Below are positions 41,330-49,443 of a DNA stretch of 64,000 nucleotides, piece by piece. The position numbers and the translations under genes are program-made. Source of the stretch: CALITV01 sp964415795 (GTDB lineage: Bacteria; UBP6; UBA1177; JAKLFG01). The first letter of the stretch is position 1; each line of letters opens with the position of its first letter. The stretch covers positions 1 through 64,000 of the forward strand of contig CAYQBN010000009.1 in NCBI GenBank assembly GCA_964415795.1, read 5' to 3'. Under the pieces are notes generated by a model. It was not told the origin of the DNA, ran no database searches, and saw only the letters and a program-made list of their open reading frames with translations.

Positions 41330-43309
41330 TTAGCGGAAAAGCCTTTCCCACCAAAAAGGAAATTGGCGTCGCGAGAGAACGAACGCCCGCTTCTCTTCTG
41401 TATCGAGTTCAACGCTGACTTTGTAGCGCGAAAGGAAAGAAAGATTCTCTTCCTCCTTCTCGCGGTCTATGGGATTATTGAGAAGCCAAAGTCCTCGCGT
41501 TATGGGGGCAAAGGCGCCCGGAAAGGAGACATAGGCGAGGTAGTCTTCCGTACGGCAGAGCGTTCCGCCGTTCTTGCAGTTGACGACAAAGTCATCAAGC
41601 GAGTGGATGCCGCCCATGTAGTCGGTAAGGTCGGTCAAGTAGAGCAGATCGCGATAGACTCGATTGTCGCGGGGATAGTCCCATCCGGTAGGAGGAAAAG
41701 AGACGGCGTCGCTCCATGGCTGGAGAAGGAGCGAGATGAGGTACCGTTTTCCCGCGAGCCATCCGATGTCGCCGGTCTCATAGTAAGGGTAAAAGTAGAT
41801 TGTGGAAAGGTGAGGCATCGCGTCGGCGAAGGCCTTGCGGTAGATGCCAGAAGGGAACAACAATTCGGTATCGAACTCGGCAGAATAAACGAAATAAGCA
41901 AGGTCGAGTCCTTCGATCTTCTCATCGAGGCGCTCGATCGCGTTGCGAAGGGTGAGCGAGGCGATACGGGGGAAGCGTTCCTTTATGGGGATGTCCACCA
42001 TGTCCCCTTCAGCCGCGAGGTCCACCAGATCTTCGTTGTGGGGAAACTGCGAAAGGCGGATATTGCTCCCCGGTCCGAGAATAGCCAACCCTTTCAGCGT
42101 CGTCATTCGCTGAAAGACGAGAGGATCGTCTATCTCGAAGTTGTTTCCCATGAGATCAATCTCTCGCAGTTTCTCCGGGTGGGGAAGGAGAGAAAGCGGC
42201 AGGGGACGCTTCATGGTTTCTCCCTCAGCCCCGTCAGGAGTGATGAATTCGAACGCGAGATTCGCAAGATTGGGATATTCGGCAAGGAAAGAGAGGTCTA
42301 TGGGGAAAAGCGTTTTCCCCAATTCGAGGATCAGGTCGGTAATGAAGCGACGGGATTTCATTTCTTTTAGGAACGACACATCTTCAACGCCGTTGTAGGT
42401 GACAAGGTGAAGGATGAGGAGACGGTCGAGATCGGCGATGGGTGAAAAATCAATCGGTTCCATCACCAAGACAAAGAGCGCTTGAAGATGTTTCAACTGT
42501 CGTACCGGGTCGAGGGGAACCGATGATAAAAGGGGGAGCATCAGATTGCGCAGGTGGGGCATACAGCGAAGGTCGTCGAGTGCCTGCGCATCGTTGACGA
42601 GGAGCGAAGAGAGGTTCGCGAGCATTTCGCCGGTGATCGGAGCCGACGAATCCAAACCCAACATTTCGCGCACCGATGCCTCCATGCCGGGATCAACGAA
42701 GGAAACGGGGTCTTCGCACCTGCAGTAGCCGCTCGTGCCGCACACAAGCCCATGGGGGCAATCGTCGTTGCTCGTACAGTACGGTTTTACCTTTTGAAAA
42801 GCGATAGGCTCGCTGGCACTTCCCGCGGGAAGCGCATCGGGGTAGTTCTCCAGCGGTATGTCGCACCGATCGCCGAACCACCCCGGCTGACACCGAGCAC
42901 AGAGCAACTCTTCTTTCTCTTCAATGACGACGAGCGGTCCCCTCCAATTCGGCGTCCGGGCGGTATAGGTCAACCCGTGGTCGTTGCAGAAAAGTTGGTT
43001 GGCTTCCTGCCCTATGATACAGCGTTCTTGATATTTACCGATGAAATACTTCCGGCTGTCACAGATGCACTCGCCGTACGGGTTGCAAACTTCGTCGTCG
43101 CTACAAGCCGGCTTACAGAACGGCAGGCGTATTCCGTTGTCGTTGTAAAGGATGGTATCTTCGTCCGCGGTTTCTTCCGAAGCGATGGAATCTCCCTGAA
43201 AAACAGAATCGGCATCTTCAGAAAAGGCGCCCTCGGCAGAAGAAGAGCGCTCCGGGGCACATCCGTAGAGGAATACCCATAAGAAGGAAAACAAACCGAG
43301 ATACCTCAT
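41330..43309 (-). CDS. Lipoprotein with EGF-like and leucine-rich repeat regions
   Basis: Signal peptide with lipobox (FLYGC-APE) and an acidic Ser/Glu/Asp stretch. A Cys-rich part then includes an EGF-like module (CARCQPGWFGDRCDIP) and short CxxDxDC units (CTSNDDCPHGLVCGTSGYCR). From about residue 230 the protein is a leucine-rich repeat domain of the internalin type (LRNLMLPLLSSVPLDPVRQL, LKHLQALFVLVMEPIDFSPI), and the last ~80 residues are of unknown type. All of this points to a surface-exposed, protein-binding lipoprotein. The ATG at 43309 is preceded by ATGGAGG. The Cys modules resemble those of the 1405 protein. A terminator lies immediately upstream, so the gene must have its own promoter or rely on read-through. 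Confidence 0.85.
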   Translation of the reverse strand: MRYLGLFSFLWVFLYGCAPERSSSAEGAFSEDADSVFQGDSIASEETADEDTILYNDNGIRLPFCKPACSDDEVCNPYGECICDSRKYFIGKYQERCIIGQEANQLFCNDHGLTYTARTPNWRGPLVVIEEKEELLCARCQPGWFGDRCDIPLENYPDALPAGSASEPIAFQKVKPYCTSNDDCPHGLVCGTSGYCRCEDPVSFVDPGMEASVREMLGLDSSAPITGEMLANLSSLLVNDAQALDDLRCMPHLRNLMLPLLSSVPLDPVRQLKHLQALFVLVMEPIDFSPIADLDRLLILHLVTYNGVEDVSFLKEMKSRRFITDLILELGKTLFPIDLSFLAEYPNLANLAFEFITPDGAEGETMKRPLPLSLLPHPEKLREIDLMGNNFEIDDPLVFQRMTTLKGLAILGPGSNIRLSQFPHNEDLVDLAAEGDMVDIPIKERFPRIASLTLRNAIERLDEKIEGLDLAYFVYSAEFDTELLFPSGIYRKAFADAMPHLSTIYFYPYYETGDIGWLAGKRYLISLLLQPWSDAVSFPPTGWDYPRDNRVYRDLLYLTDLTDYMGGIHSLDDFVVNCKNGGTLCRTEDYLAYVSFPGAFAPITRGLWLLNNPIDREKEEENLSFLSRYKVSVELDTEEKRAFVLSRRQFPFWWERLFR

Positions 43310-43321
43310 AGAATCCTCCAT

Positions 43322-43354
43322 AAAAAAAGGGGAGGAAGGCAAGCGTTCCTCCCC
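43322..43354 (-). terminator. Rho-independent terminator of the 43367 gene
   Basis: On the minus strand GGGGAGGAA (43346-43354) pairs perfectly with TTCCTCCCC (43329-43337) around an eight-base loop, followed by seven Ts (43322-43328). It lies 13 bases after the stop codon. Confidence 0.92.
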
Positions 43355-43366
43355 CGATAAATTACT

Positions 43367-44470
43367 TCAAAACAGTGTTGTGACAAGGCCATTTTCGTCG
43401 GCGAGTTCTACCTCGTAGATTTCTCCTGAGGCTAGGTAGGAAAAAAGGTTTTCCAACGACTCGAAATCGGCGATGGGGATGCCGTTGACCGCAAGCAAGG
43501 TTTTGCCATTGAAGAAAGTGAAGGCGTTTTCTCTGCTTAATTGCGGAGCGACCTGCTCTATGGTGATGCCCACAATTTTTCTTTCGCTGGTAATCGCGGT
43601 ACTCAGGATTGTTGCATCATCGTCTTCGCCAGTGCTTCCGAGAATGGCATGGAGCGCATTGTCGAGATTCTCGTATGTCATTTTCGGTCCATAGCGGAGC
43701 GCGGCGATGTCTATGTCGGCAACAGGGGGCATCTCCTTCAGTAGGCGGTTGATCTCTTCGTCCGTTACCTCATCTCCACCAGAGAATCTATTTGGTGCTC
43801 CGGGGGTCATTTTTCTAAGGTCGATAACAAAATCCTTGTAATATCCGTCCCCGAGTGATTCGGTGTCTACCCACAAATAGATGTAGCCTACCTGAATCCA
43901 AAAGTCTATGTTGTTGAGCACCTGATACATTTCGTATTTTCCGCCCGGATTAAATGTGCCTGAACAACCAAGGGGCGAAGATGTTGTTGTAATGGTCCAT
44001 TCACTAAGAGCCCATGTGTCGCTGGTTTGGGCGTTCTTTCTAACCCCGTAGGTAAATTTGCACCTGGGATAAAAGTATGTCTCCGTAATTTCCAGATTGT
44101 CCCAAGAGGCTGGAGAGATAACTGCTCGATAAGATTTCCGAAAATTTCCATAGAATTTGATGGAAACGATATTGGAATAAGTAAAGCCATAGTCCCAGTG
44201 TTCGCCATACTCTTCCGCCGTTTCATATACAGAGGGAAGCCTGATCAGGCACCAAGATGTTTCACAGGTCTCGGTTTCCTCATAGTATGGACGCCCACAT
44301 TCAAAATCACTTTCGGTGTTAAGATAGCCCTTCCCTCCATATTGCCACCAATAGTAAACATCAATGTTCGTAAGACCTCCATACCCTTGGCAAGGGCATA
44401 TGCCGTTATCGTTGATAGCAAAGAGGGTTACTGTTATTAGCAAGGTTGTTACTAAGATCACTGCTTTCAT
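43367..44470 (-). CDS. Secreted protein with C-terminal PDZ-like domain
   Basis: Signal peptide (MKAVILVTTLLITVTLFA) and a mature N-terminus rich in Tyr, Trp and Cys (YGGLTNIDVYYWWQYGGKGY) with an unidentified ~200-residue beta-rich domain. The last ~90 residues resemble a PDZ domain of the type II secretion or protease kind: SERKIVGITIEQVAPQLSRE, then LLAVNGIPIADFESLENLF and a final strand pair. The carboxyl end lies inside the fold (GLVTTLF). No catalytic motif is visible. AAGGAGG supports the start. It is bounded by a clear terminator downstream and the heptamer repeat upstream, so it is probably a single-gene unit. Confidence 0.75.
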   Translation of the reverse strand: MKAVILVTTLLITVTLFAINDNGICPCQGYGGLTNIDVYYWWQYGGKGYLNTESDFECGRPYYEETETCETSWCLIRLPSVYETAEEYGEHWDYGFTYSNIVSIKFYGNFRKSYRAVISPASWDNLEITETYFYPRCKFTYGVRKNAQTSDTWALSEWTITTTSSPLGCSGTFNPGGKYEMYQVLNNIDFWIQVGYIYLWVDTESLGDGYYKDFVIDLRKMTPGAPNRFSGGDEVTDEEINRLLKEMPPVADIDIAALRYGPKMTYENLDNALHAILGSTGEDDDATILSTAITSERKIVGITIEQVAPQLSRENAFTFFNGKTLLAVNGIPIADFESLENLFSYLASGEIYEVELADENGLVTTLF

Positions 44471-44570
44471 GACTTTGCCTCCTTTGGTTGTTTAAGACAC
44501 CTTTTGTTCTACCAAAAGCGAACGATACTACCGGCGGTGGTCGAATGAGGTGTCGAGGAGTACGAGGTAG

Positions 44571-44633
44571 AGATGAGAGATGAGAGATGAGAGATGAGAG
44601 ATGAGAGATGAGAGATGAGAGATGAGAGATGAC
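44571..44633 (+). repeat. Tandem heptamer repeat (AGATGAG), nine units
   Basis: Eight perfect copies of AGATGAG at 44571-44626 and a ninth ending in C instead of G (44627-44633). On the minus strand it reads CTCATCT. It lies in the gap between the PDZ-protein gene and tRNA-Glu. The copy number could change by slipped-strand replication. Confidence 0.95.
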
Positions 44634-44730
44634 GCATCACTACCCAACCCACGGTGTGGTAAAATGACTTTAGCACCGGGAAAGGTTTCGTCAAGAAAAA
44701 GTTTATGCTGAAACTACTGCGGTAAAAAAC

Positions 44731-44805
44731 TGGCGACCCCAACCGGATTTGAACCGGTGCTACCGGCGTGAAAGGCCGGCGTCCTAACCGCTAGACGATG
44801 GGGTC
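44731..44805 (-). tRNA. tRNA-Glu (anticodon TTC), CCA encoded
   Basis: The minus strand folds as a normal cloverleaf: acceptor GACCCCA/TGGGGTC, D arm GTCTAGCGGTTAGGAC, anticodon stem GCCGG/CCGGC around CTTTCAC, T arm CCGGTTCAAATCCGG, discriminator G, CCA at 44731-44733. Confidence 0.95.
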
Positions 44806-44818
44806 GCCTTCTTATCAG

Positions 44819-44894
44819 TGGTAGGCCGGCCGGGGATCGAACCCAGGACCACCTAATTAAAAGTCAGGTGCTCTACCTACTGAGCTACCGGCCC
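44819..44894 (-). tRNA. tRNA-Lys (anticodon TTT), CCA encoded
   Basis: Cloverleaf on the minus strand: acceptor GGGCCGG/CCGGCCT (one G-T pair), D arm GCTCAGTAGGTAGAGC, anticodon loop CTTTTAA, T arm CTGGGTTCGATCCCCGG, CCA at 44819-44821. Only 13 bases separate it from tRNA-Glu, so the two are cotranscribed. Confidence 0.95.
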
Positions 44895-44918
44895 ACACTG
44901 CCAAAAAATCGGCGCTTC

Positions 44919-44946
44919 ATTATAGCGGGAGAAGGTCGGTTGTCAA
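44919..44946 (-). promoter_or_regulatory. Consensus promoter for the tRNA-Lys/tRNA-Glu operon
   Basis: On the minus strand: perfect TTGACA (44941-44946), 16-base spacer, perfect TATAAT (44919-44924), then the GC-rich discriminator GAAGCGCCG, as in stringently controlled stable-RNA promoters. The -35 box overlaps the stop codon of uvrC. Confidence 0.92.
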
Positions 44947-46721
44947 CCTTTTTGTACGCCGCCGCCGTGCAGATGCCGCCACAGCGCCTCGGCGGCGCGG
45001 CGTGTCATGCCGGGCGCGGCGGCGAGATCGTCGCAGGTGGCGCTCTGTACCGCCGCAACGGTGCCGAAGTGGACGATGAGCGCCTTCTCGCGTTTGGGAC
45101 CGATGCCGGGGAGGTCTCCGAGGAGTGAGGAAAAGTCCTTCTTCCGCGCCGTTCGGTGGGTCGTTATCGCAAAGCGGTGCGCCTCGTCGCGTATCCGTTT
45201 GAGGAGAAGCCCGAGCAGGTCGTTCCCGAGCGGTATCTCGGCACCGTCGGGGGTCACCAGTTTCTCGAAGCCGCGCTCGCCGCGCCGGTCCTTGACGATG
45301 CCGAGCAGTGCAACGCGTTCGCCGACGACCGGGAGGACAGCGTTGAGTTGCATTATGCCGCCATCAACGAGGAGAAGGTCGGGCACCGGCCATTCGCCAT
45401 CCTCCCAGTGGGCGCAAAGTCGCGCAACCGTCTCGGCGAGCGAGGCGGGGTCGTTCTGCCCCGAAAGGCTCTTTATCGTGAAGCGGCGATAGTTCTTCGT
45501 CACGAACCTGCCGCTCTCCCACCACACCGCGCCGGCACGGCTGTGCTTTCCCTGCAGGGTCGAGACATCGAGGCAGAGGATGCTCTCGATGTCGGTTCCG
45601 GCGATGTTCGCGAGTTCTTCGATCGCCGCGTCGTAGCGGGAAGCAGCGGTAAGGAGACGCTCCCGGGCGGTGAGATGGTTCTTCGCGAGGAAGGTGCGTA
45701 TTGCGGGAGCCATGGCGACAAGGCGTACCTCGGTACCAAGAATATCCCTGAGAGGAACCTTATCCGTCTGCCGCTCAGGGAAAATCGCGATGGCGCGCGG
45801 TGGCGGCAGATGCTCGTAGAATGAGACAATCAAACGGACGATCTCGTCTTGCGGATCGTCGCTTACCCGACGGTTCAGATGAAAGAGGTCAAGGAGCGTC
45901 CCCTCCTCATACCGCCCGACCGTGGCGAGGAGGTGCTCGTCCGTGAAAGAGAAGTAGAAGGCATCGAGCGTCTCGTTCGTCGCGCTGGTGATGCCAAGAC
46001 ACCGCTCGAGATCGGGAAGAAGGACGAGGGTATCACGCAGTTCGGCCGCCTTTTCGAAGCGAAGTTCTGCTGCGGCACGCTGTATCTCGGCGGAGAGATG
46101 GATCTTAAAAGCCTCCCATTCGCGTCCCTCCAACAGAGCAGCGATTTGTTCGATGCGCTCGGCGTATGCCGTGGCAGTGATGCGTCCCTCGCAGGGCGCG
46201 GGGCAAAGTCCCAGTTGGTAGTTGAAGCAAGCCCGCTTGGGCATCGTGCGACAACGGCGGAGCGGATAGATCGAAAGGAGCGCTTGCCGGAAGCGGCGCA
46301 GTTGCTTCGCGCTGGTGAAGGGACCGCGCAACAGGCGAAACCGACCACGGGGACGCCGAAGTATCACAAGCGCGGGGAACGGTTCGTCGGTCAGAGCGAG
46401 GTAAGGATAACTTTTGTCGTCCTTGAGCTCGAGATTGAAGGGCGGTTGGTGTCTCTTGATGAGATGGTTCTCGAGGATAAGCGCCTCGCGCTCGTCACCG
46501 GTCACGATGACCCGCACCACGGTCGCCTCGCGGAGAAGGTGCGGTACGAGCGGACGAGTGTCATGTCCGGAAAGATACTGCCGTATCCGCGTCCGAAGAT
46601 CGGCAGCCTTGCCGATGTAGAGCGGTTCGCCTCGATCGTTCTCGAAGAGATAGACGCCCGGGGCCGTGGGCGCCTTCTGGACGGCTTCAGTGAGCGGCAT
46701 ACGGTACGAATCGCCTGTCAT
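44943..46721 (-). CDS. uvrC: Excinuclease ABC subunit C
   Basis: Makes both incisions around DNA damage in nucleotide excision repair with UvrA and UvrB. Order: GIY-YIG nuclease (APGVYLFENDRGEPLYIGKA, then DLRTRIRQYL), a UVR motif (AAAELRFEKAAELRDTLVLL), the RNase H-like nuclease (CLDVSTLQGKHSRAGAVWWE) and two HhH motifs at the end (LPGIGPKREKALIVHFGTVA). At 592 residues it is normal length. I chose the ATG at 46721 with TGGAG upstream; the frame is open for 55 more codons upstream without family similarity. An ATG at 46700 is also possible. Confidence 0.96.
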   Translation of the reverse strand: MTGDSYRMPLTEAVQKAPTAPGVYLFENDRGEPLYIGKAADLRTRIRQYLSGHDTRPLVPHLLREATVVRVIVTGDEREALILENHLIKRHQPPFNLELKDDKSYPYLALTDEPFPALVILRRPRGRFRLLRGPFTSAKQLRRFRQALLSIYPLRRCRTMPKRACFNYQLGLCPAPCEGRITATAYAERIEQIAALLEGREWEAFKIHLSAEIQRAAAELRFEKAAELRDTLVLLPDLERCLGITSATNETLDAFYFSFTDEHLLATVGRYEEGTLLDLFHLNRRVSDDPQDEIVRLIVSFYEHLPPPRAIAIFPERQTDKVPLRDILGTEVRLVAMAPAIRTFLAKNHLTARERLLTAASRYDAAIEELANIAGTDIESILCLDVSTLQGKHSRAGAVWWESGRFVTKNYRRFTIKSLSGQNDPASLAETVARLCAHWEDGEWPVPDLLLVDGGIMQLNAVLPVVGERVALLGIVKDRRGERGFEKLVTPDGAEIPLGNDLLGLLLKRIRDEAHRFAITTHRTARKKDFSSLLGDLPGIGPKREKALIVHFGTVAAVQSATCDDLAAAPGMTRRAAEALWRHLHGGGVQKG

Positions 46722-46765
46722 GACTCCAGTATAACGTTCGAAGAAAAAGGATGCAATGGATTTCG

Positions 46766-49267
46766 CTATTCGTCCGGGATGATGACCGGCTTCACCTTCC
46801 AGATCTCCTCGGCGTACTGTTTGATGGTGCGGTCTGAGGAGAACTTGCCGGCACGGGCGGTGTTGACGATCGAGCGACGGGTCCACTCTTCCTGATCTTC
46901 GAAAAGCTCCCCTACCCGGGTCTGGGTATCCACATAGGAACGGTAGTCGGCGAGCAGGCAGTAGTGGTCGCTGTAGAGAACGACATTCTGGAAAAGGAAC
47001 TGGAAAATCCCCGGCTCGTTACGACTGAAATAGTCATTGTTTATCATGTCGAGTGCCTGCCGAAGTTCGGGATCACGTTCGTAGAACTCGCGGGGATTGT
47101 ATCCCCGTTTCTTGAGTTCTTTCACCTCGTGCACCTTGAGACCAAAGATGAAGATGTTGTCGGGACCGACCTCCTCCGCTATTTCTACATTCGCCCCGTC
47201 AAGGGTACCGATGGTGAGCGCACCGTTGAGCATGAATTTCATGTTGCCGGTACCCGAGGCCTCGTATCCTGCCGTGGATATCTGTTCCGAAAGATCGGTA
47301 GCCGGTATGATCTTCTCGGCGAGAGAAACGCCGTAGTTCTTGATGAACACCACCTTGAGGCGATTCCCGATAAGGGGGTCGTTGTTCACGACATCGGCCA
47401 CGGCATTGATGAGTTTGATAACGAGCTTCGACACCTGATAGCCGGGGGCCGCTTTACCGCCAAAGATGACCACCCGCGGCGTTATCGGCTGTTCGGGGTG
47501 GGCACGGATACGATTGTAAAGAGTAATCACATGGAGCACATTGAGCATCTGTCGTTTGTACTCGTGAAGGCGTTTTACCTGCACATCGAAGAGCGCAGAG
47601 GGATCTGCTTCGATGCCGTATTCGTCGAGGATGAAGCGGGAAAGGTGCCGTTTGGCGAGCAGTTTCGCTTCGCGCCAGAGTTCCCGGAATTCGGGGTCTC
47701 CGGCGTAGGGCTCGATATTTCGAAGCTGTTCGAGGTCCGTCACCCAGCCATCGCCGATGCGGTCGCTGATGACGGTGGCGAGGAAGGGATTCGCCTTTTT
47801 GAGCCAGCGGCGCGGCGTAATGCCGTTGGTCTTGTTGTTGAACCTTTCGGAGAAGAGACGGTGGAACTCAGGGAAGATGTCGTTTTTCAGTATTTCGGTA
47901 TGGAGATGCGACACACCATTCACTGAATGTGTCCCCACGATGGCGAGGTTCGCCATGCGGATAAATTTGGTCGGTCCTTCTTCGACGATCGACATCCGCG
48001 CGATCGCATTGTCGTCGAAGCGGCCGGTATCACGGACATAGTTGATGAAGCGGCGGTTTATCTCGTAGATGATCTGCAACTGACGCGGAAGGAGTGAACC
48101 AAGCAGTTCGACATCCCATTTTTCGAGCGCCTCGGGAAGAATGGTATGATTGGTATAGGCGAATGTTCGCTGGACGATAGACCATGCCTCGTCCCATTCG
48201 AGCCCTTCCTCATCGAGGAACAGGCGCATGAGTTCCGGTATGGCGATGACCGGATGAGTGTCGTTGAGCTGGATCGCTATCTTTTCGGGAAACTCGTCGA
48301 ACGAATCGTACATCTGCTTGTAGTGATAGATGATGTCCTGAAGGGTCGCCGACACGAAGAAATACTGCTGTTTAAGGCGCAATACTTTTCCGGCGTGGAC
48401 ATTGTCGTTCGGATAAAGCACCTTCGATATGTTCTCGGAGCGGCTCTTCCCTTCGACCGCCGCCATATAATCGCCACTGTTGAAAGAAGAGAAGTCGAAT
48501 TCGTTGGTCGCTCTCGCCTGCCAGAGGCGAAGGTTGTTGACGGTGTTGTTATGGTAACCCGGTATCGGCACATCGTAAGCGAGGGCAAGAACATCCTCGG
48601 TATCCACCCAACGAAAGTGCATCCGTCCCGTTTCGTCCTTCTCGGTGATGACTCGGCCACCAAACTTGACGCGGTATTCGAGGTGCGGGCGGGCGATCTC
48701 CCACGGACAACCGTATTTGAGCCAACTGTCGGGCAGTTCGACCTGCCAGCCGTTCTTTATCTCCTGTTTGAAAACGCCGTACTCGTAGCGGATACCATAC
48801 CCATAGGCAGGTAACCCCATGGTGGCCATCGAATCGAGGAAACAGGCGGCGAGACGACCAAGACCACCGTTGCCAAGCCCCATGTCGGGCTCCATCTCCC
48901 GAATGTCTTCGAGATTGTACCCGAGTTGAGCGAGGATCTCGGCGCATTCCTTATAGTAGTTGGTGTTGATGAGCATGTTGCCGAGGAGACGCCCCATGAG
49001 GAACTCCATCGAAAGATAATAGATGCGTTTGGCGTCTTGTCTGCGGTATTCGTGCTGGGTGCGGAGCCACTTGCGGATGAGGCGATGGCGGATGGCGAAG
49101 GCGAGCGCGAAATAGACATCACGGGAAGTGGCGGTCGTCCGGTCCTTGACGAGCAGATACTCGATCGCCTTCTCGAAGTCCGGCTTCAGTTCGCGTCCAA
49201 GCATCCTGCCGTCGGTAAAGAAGATGTTCCCGTTCGGGCGTGTCGGTGTTGTTTTCATGCCGGTCAT
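46766..49267 (-). CDS. glgP: Glycogen/starch phosphorylase
   Basis: Releases glucose 1-phosphate from alpha-1,4-glucans with pyridoxal phosphate. Key segments are intact: RIYYLSMEFLMGRLLGNMLI, GLGNGGLGRLAACFLDSMAT, NGITPRRWLKKANPFL, and the PLP-lysine motif ASGTGNMKFMLNGALTIGTL. The 833 residues match the family. It indicates that the cell stores or consumes a glucan. GGAGGAA seven bases upstream supports the start. Divergent from the 49444 lipoprotein gene; its promoter lies within a palindrome. Confidence 0.97.
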   Translation of the reverse strand: MTGMKTTPTRPNGNIFFTDGRMLGRELKPDFEKAIEYLLVKDRTTATSRDVYFALAFAIRHRLIRKWLRTQHEYRRQDAKRIYYLSMEFLMGRLLGNMLINTNYYKECAEILAQLGYNLEDIREMEPDMGLGNGGLGRLAACFLDSMATMGLPAYGYGIRYEYGVFKQEIKNGWQVELPDSWLKYGCPWEIARPHLEYRVKFGGRVITEKDETGRMHFRWVDTEDVLALAYDVPIPGYHNNTVNNLRLWQARATNEFDFSSFNSGDYMAAVEGKSRSENISKVLYPNDNVHAGKVLRLKQQYFFVSATLQDIIYHYKQMYDSFDEFPEKIAIQLNDTHPVIAIPELMRLFLDEEGLEWDEAWSIVQRTFAYTNHTILPEALEKWDVELLGSLLPRQLQIIYEINRRFINYVRDTGRFDDNAIARMSIVEEGPTKFIRMANLAIVGTHSVNGVSHLHTEILKNDIFPEFHRLFSERFNNKTNGITPRRWLKKANPFLATVISDRIGDGWVTDLEQLRNIEPYAGDPEFRELWREAKLLAKRHLSRFILDEYGIEADPSALFDVQVKRLHEYKRQMLNVLHVITLYNRIRAHPEQPITPRVVIFGGKAAPGYQVSKLVIKLINAVADVVNNDPLIGNRLKVVFIKNYGVSLAEKIIPATDLSEQISTAGYEASGTGNMKFMLNGALTIGTLDGANVEIAEEVGPDNIFIFGLKVHEVKELKKRGYNPREFYERDPELRQALDMINNDYFSRNEPGIFQFLFQNVVLYSDHYCLLADYRSYVDTQTRVGELFEDQEEWTRRSIVNTARAGKFSSDRTIKQYAEEIWKVKPVIIPDE

Positions 49268-49307
49268 GCCGAGTTCCTCCGTCGTTTGTTCCGGGTCGAG
49301 CGGCGCT

Positions 49308-49335
49308 ATGATAGCGCGACGGGTTGGGAAATCAA
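49308..49335 (-). promoter_or_regulatory. Promoter of glgP with operator-like palindrome
   Basis: On the minus strand: TTGATT (49330-49335), 16-base spacer, TATCAT (49308-49313; five of six). The -10 box lies inside a perfect inverted repeat GCGCTA-TGA-TAGCGC (49303-49317), which may be a regulator-binding site. Confidence 0.6.
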
Positions 49336-49355
49336 TTTCCGCCCTGTTTTTTCAG

Positions 49356-49383
49356 TTGCTTTTGAAATTTCGTTTCCTATAAT
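49356..49383 (+). promoter_or_regulatory. Promoter of the VWA/TSP3 lipoprotein genes
   Basis: TTGCTT (49356-49361), 16-base spacer, perfect TATAAT (49378-49383). The gene start is 61 bases downstream. Confidence 0.58.
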
Positions 49384-49443
49384 AAAGTTCGTTCAACTAG
49401 GTACCTAAAAAACTGGGTAAGGTATAGGCAGAGGGAGGTCCCC

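Noticed and set aside
44571..44633. CRISPR-like or coding interpretation of the repeat
   Set aside because: The units are seven bases with no spacers, so it is a simple tandem repeat. The minus-strand frame through it is only low-complexity Ser/Leu/Ile/His sequence.
45849..46895. Long open frame on the plus strand
   Set aside because: It lies antisense to uvrC, whose GIY-YIG and HhH motifs are unmistakable; the plus-strand translation shows no family character and no convincing ribosome-binding site.
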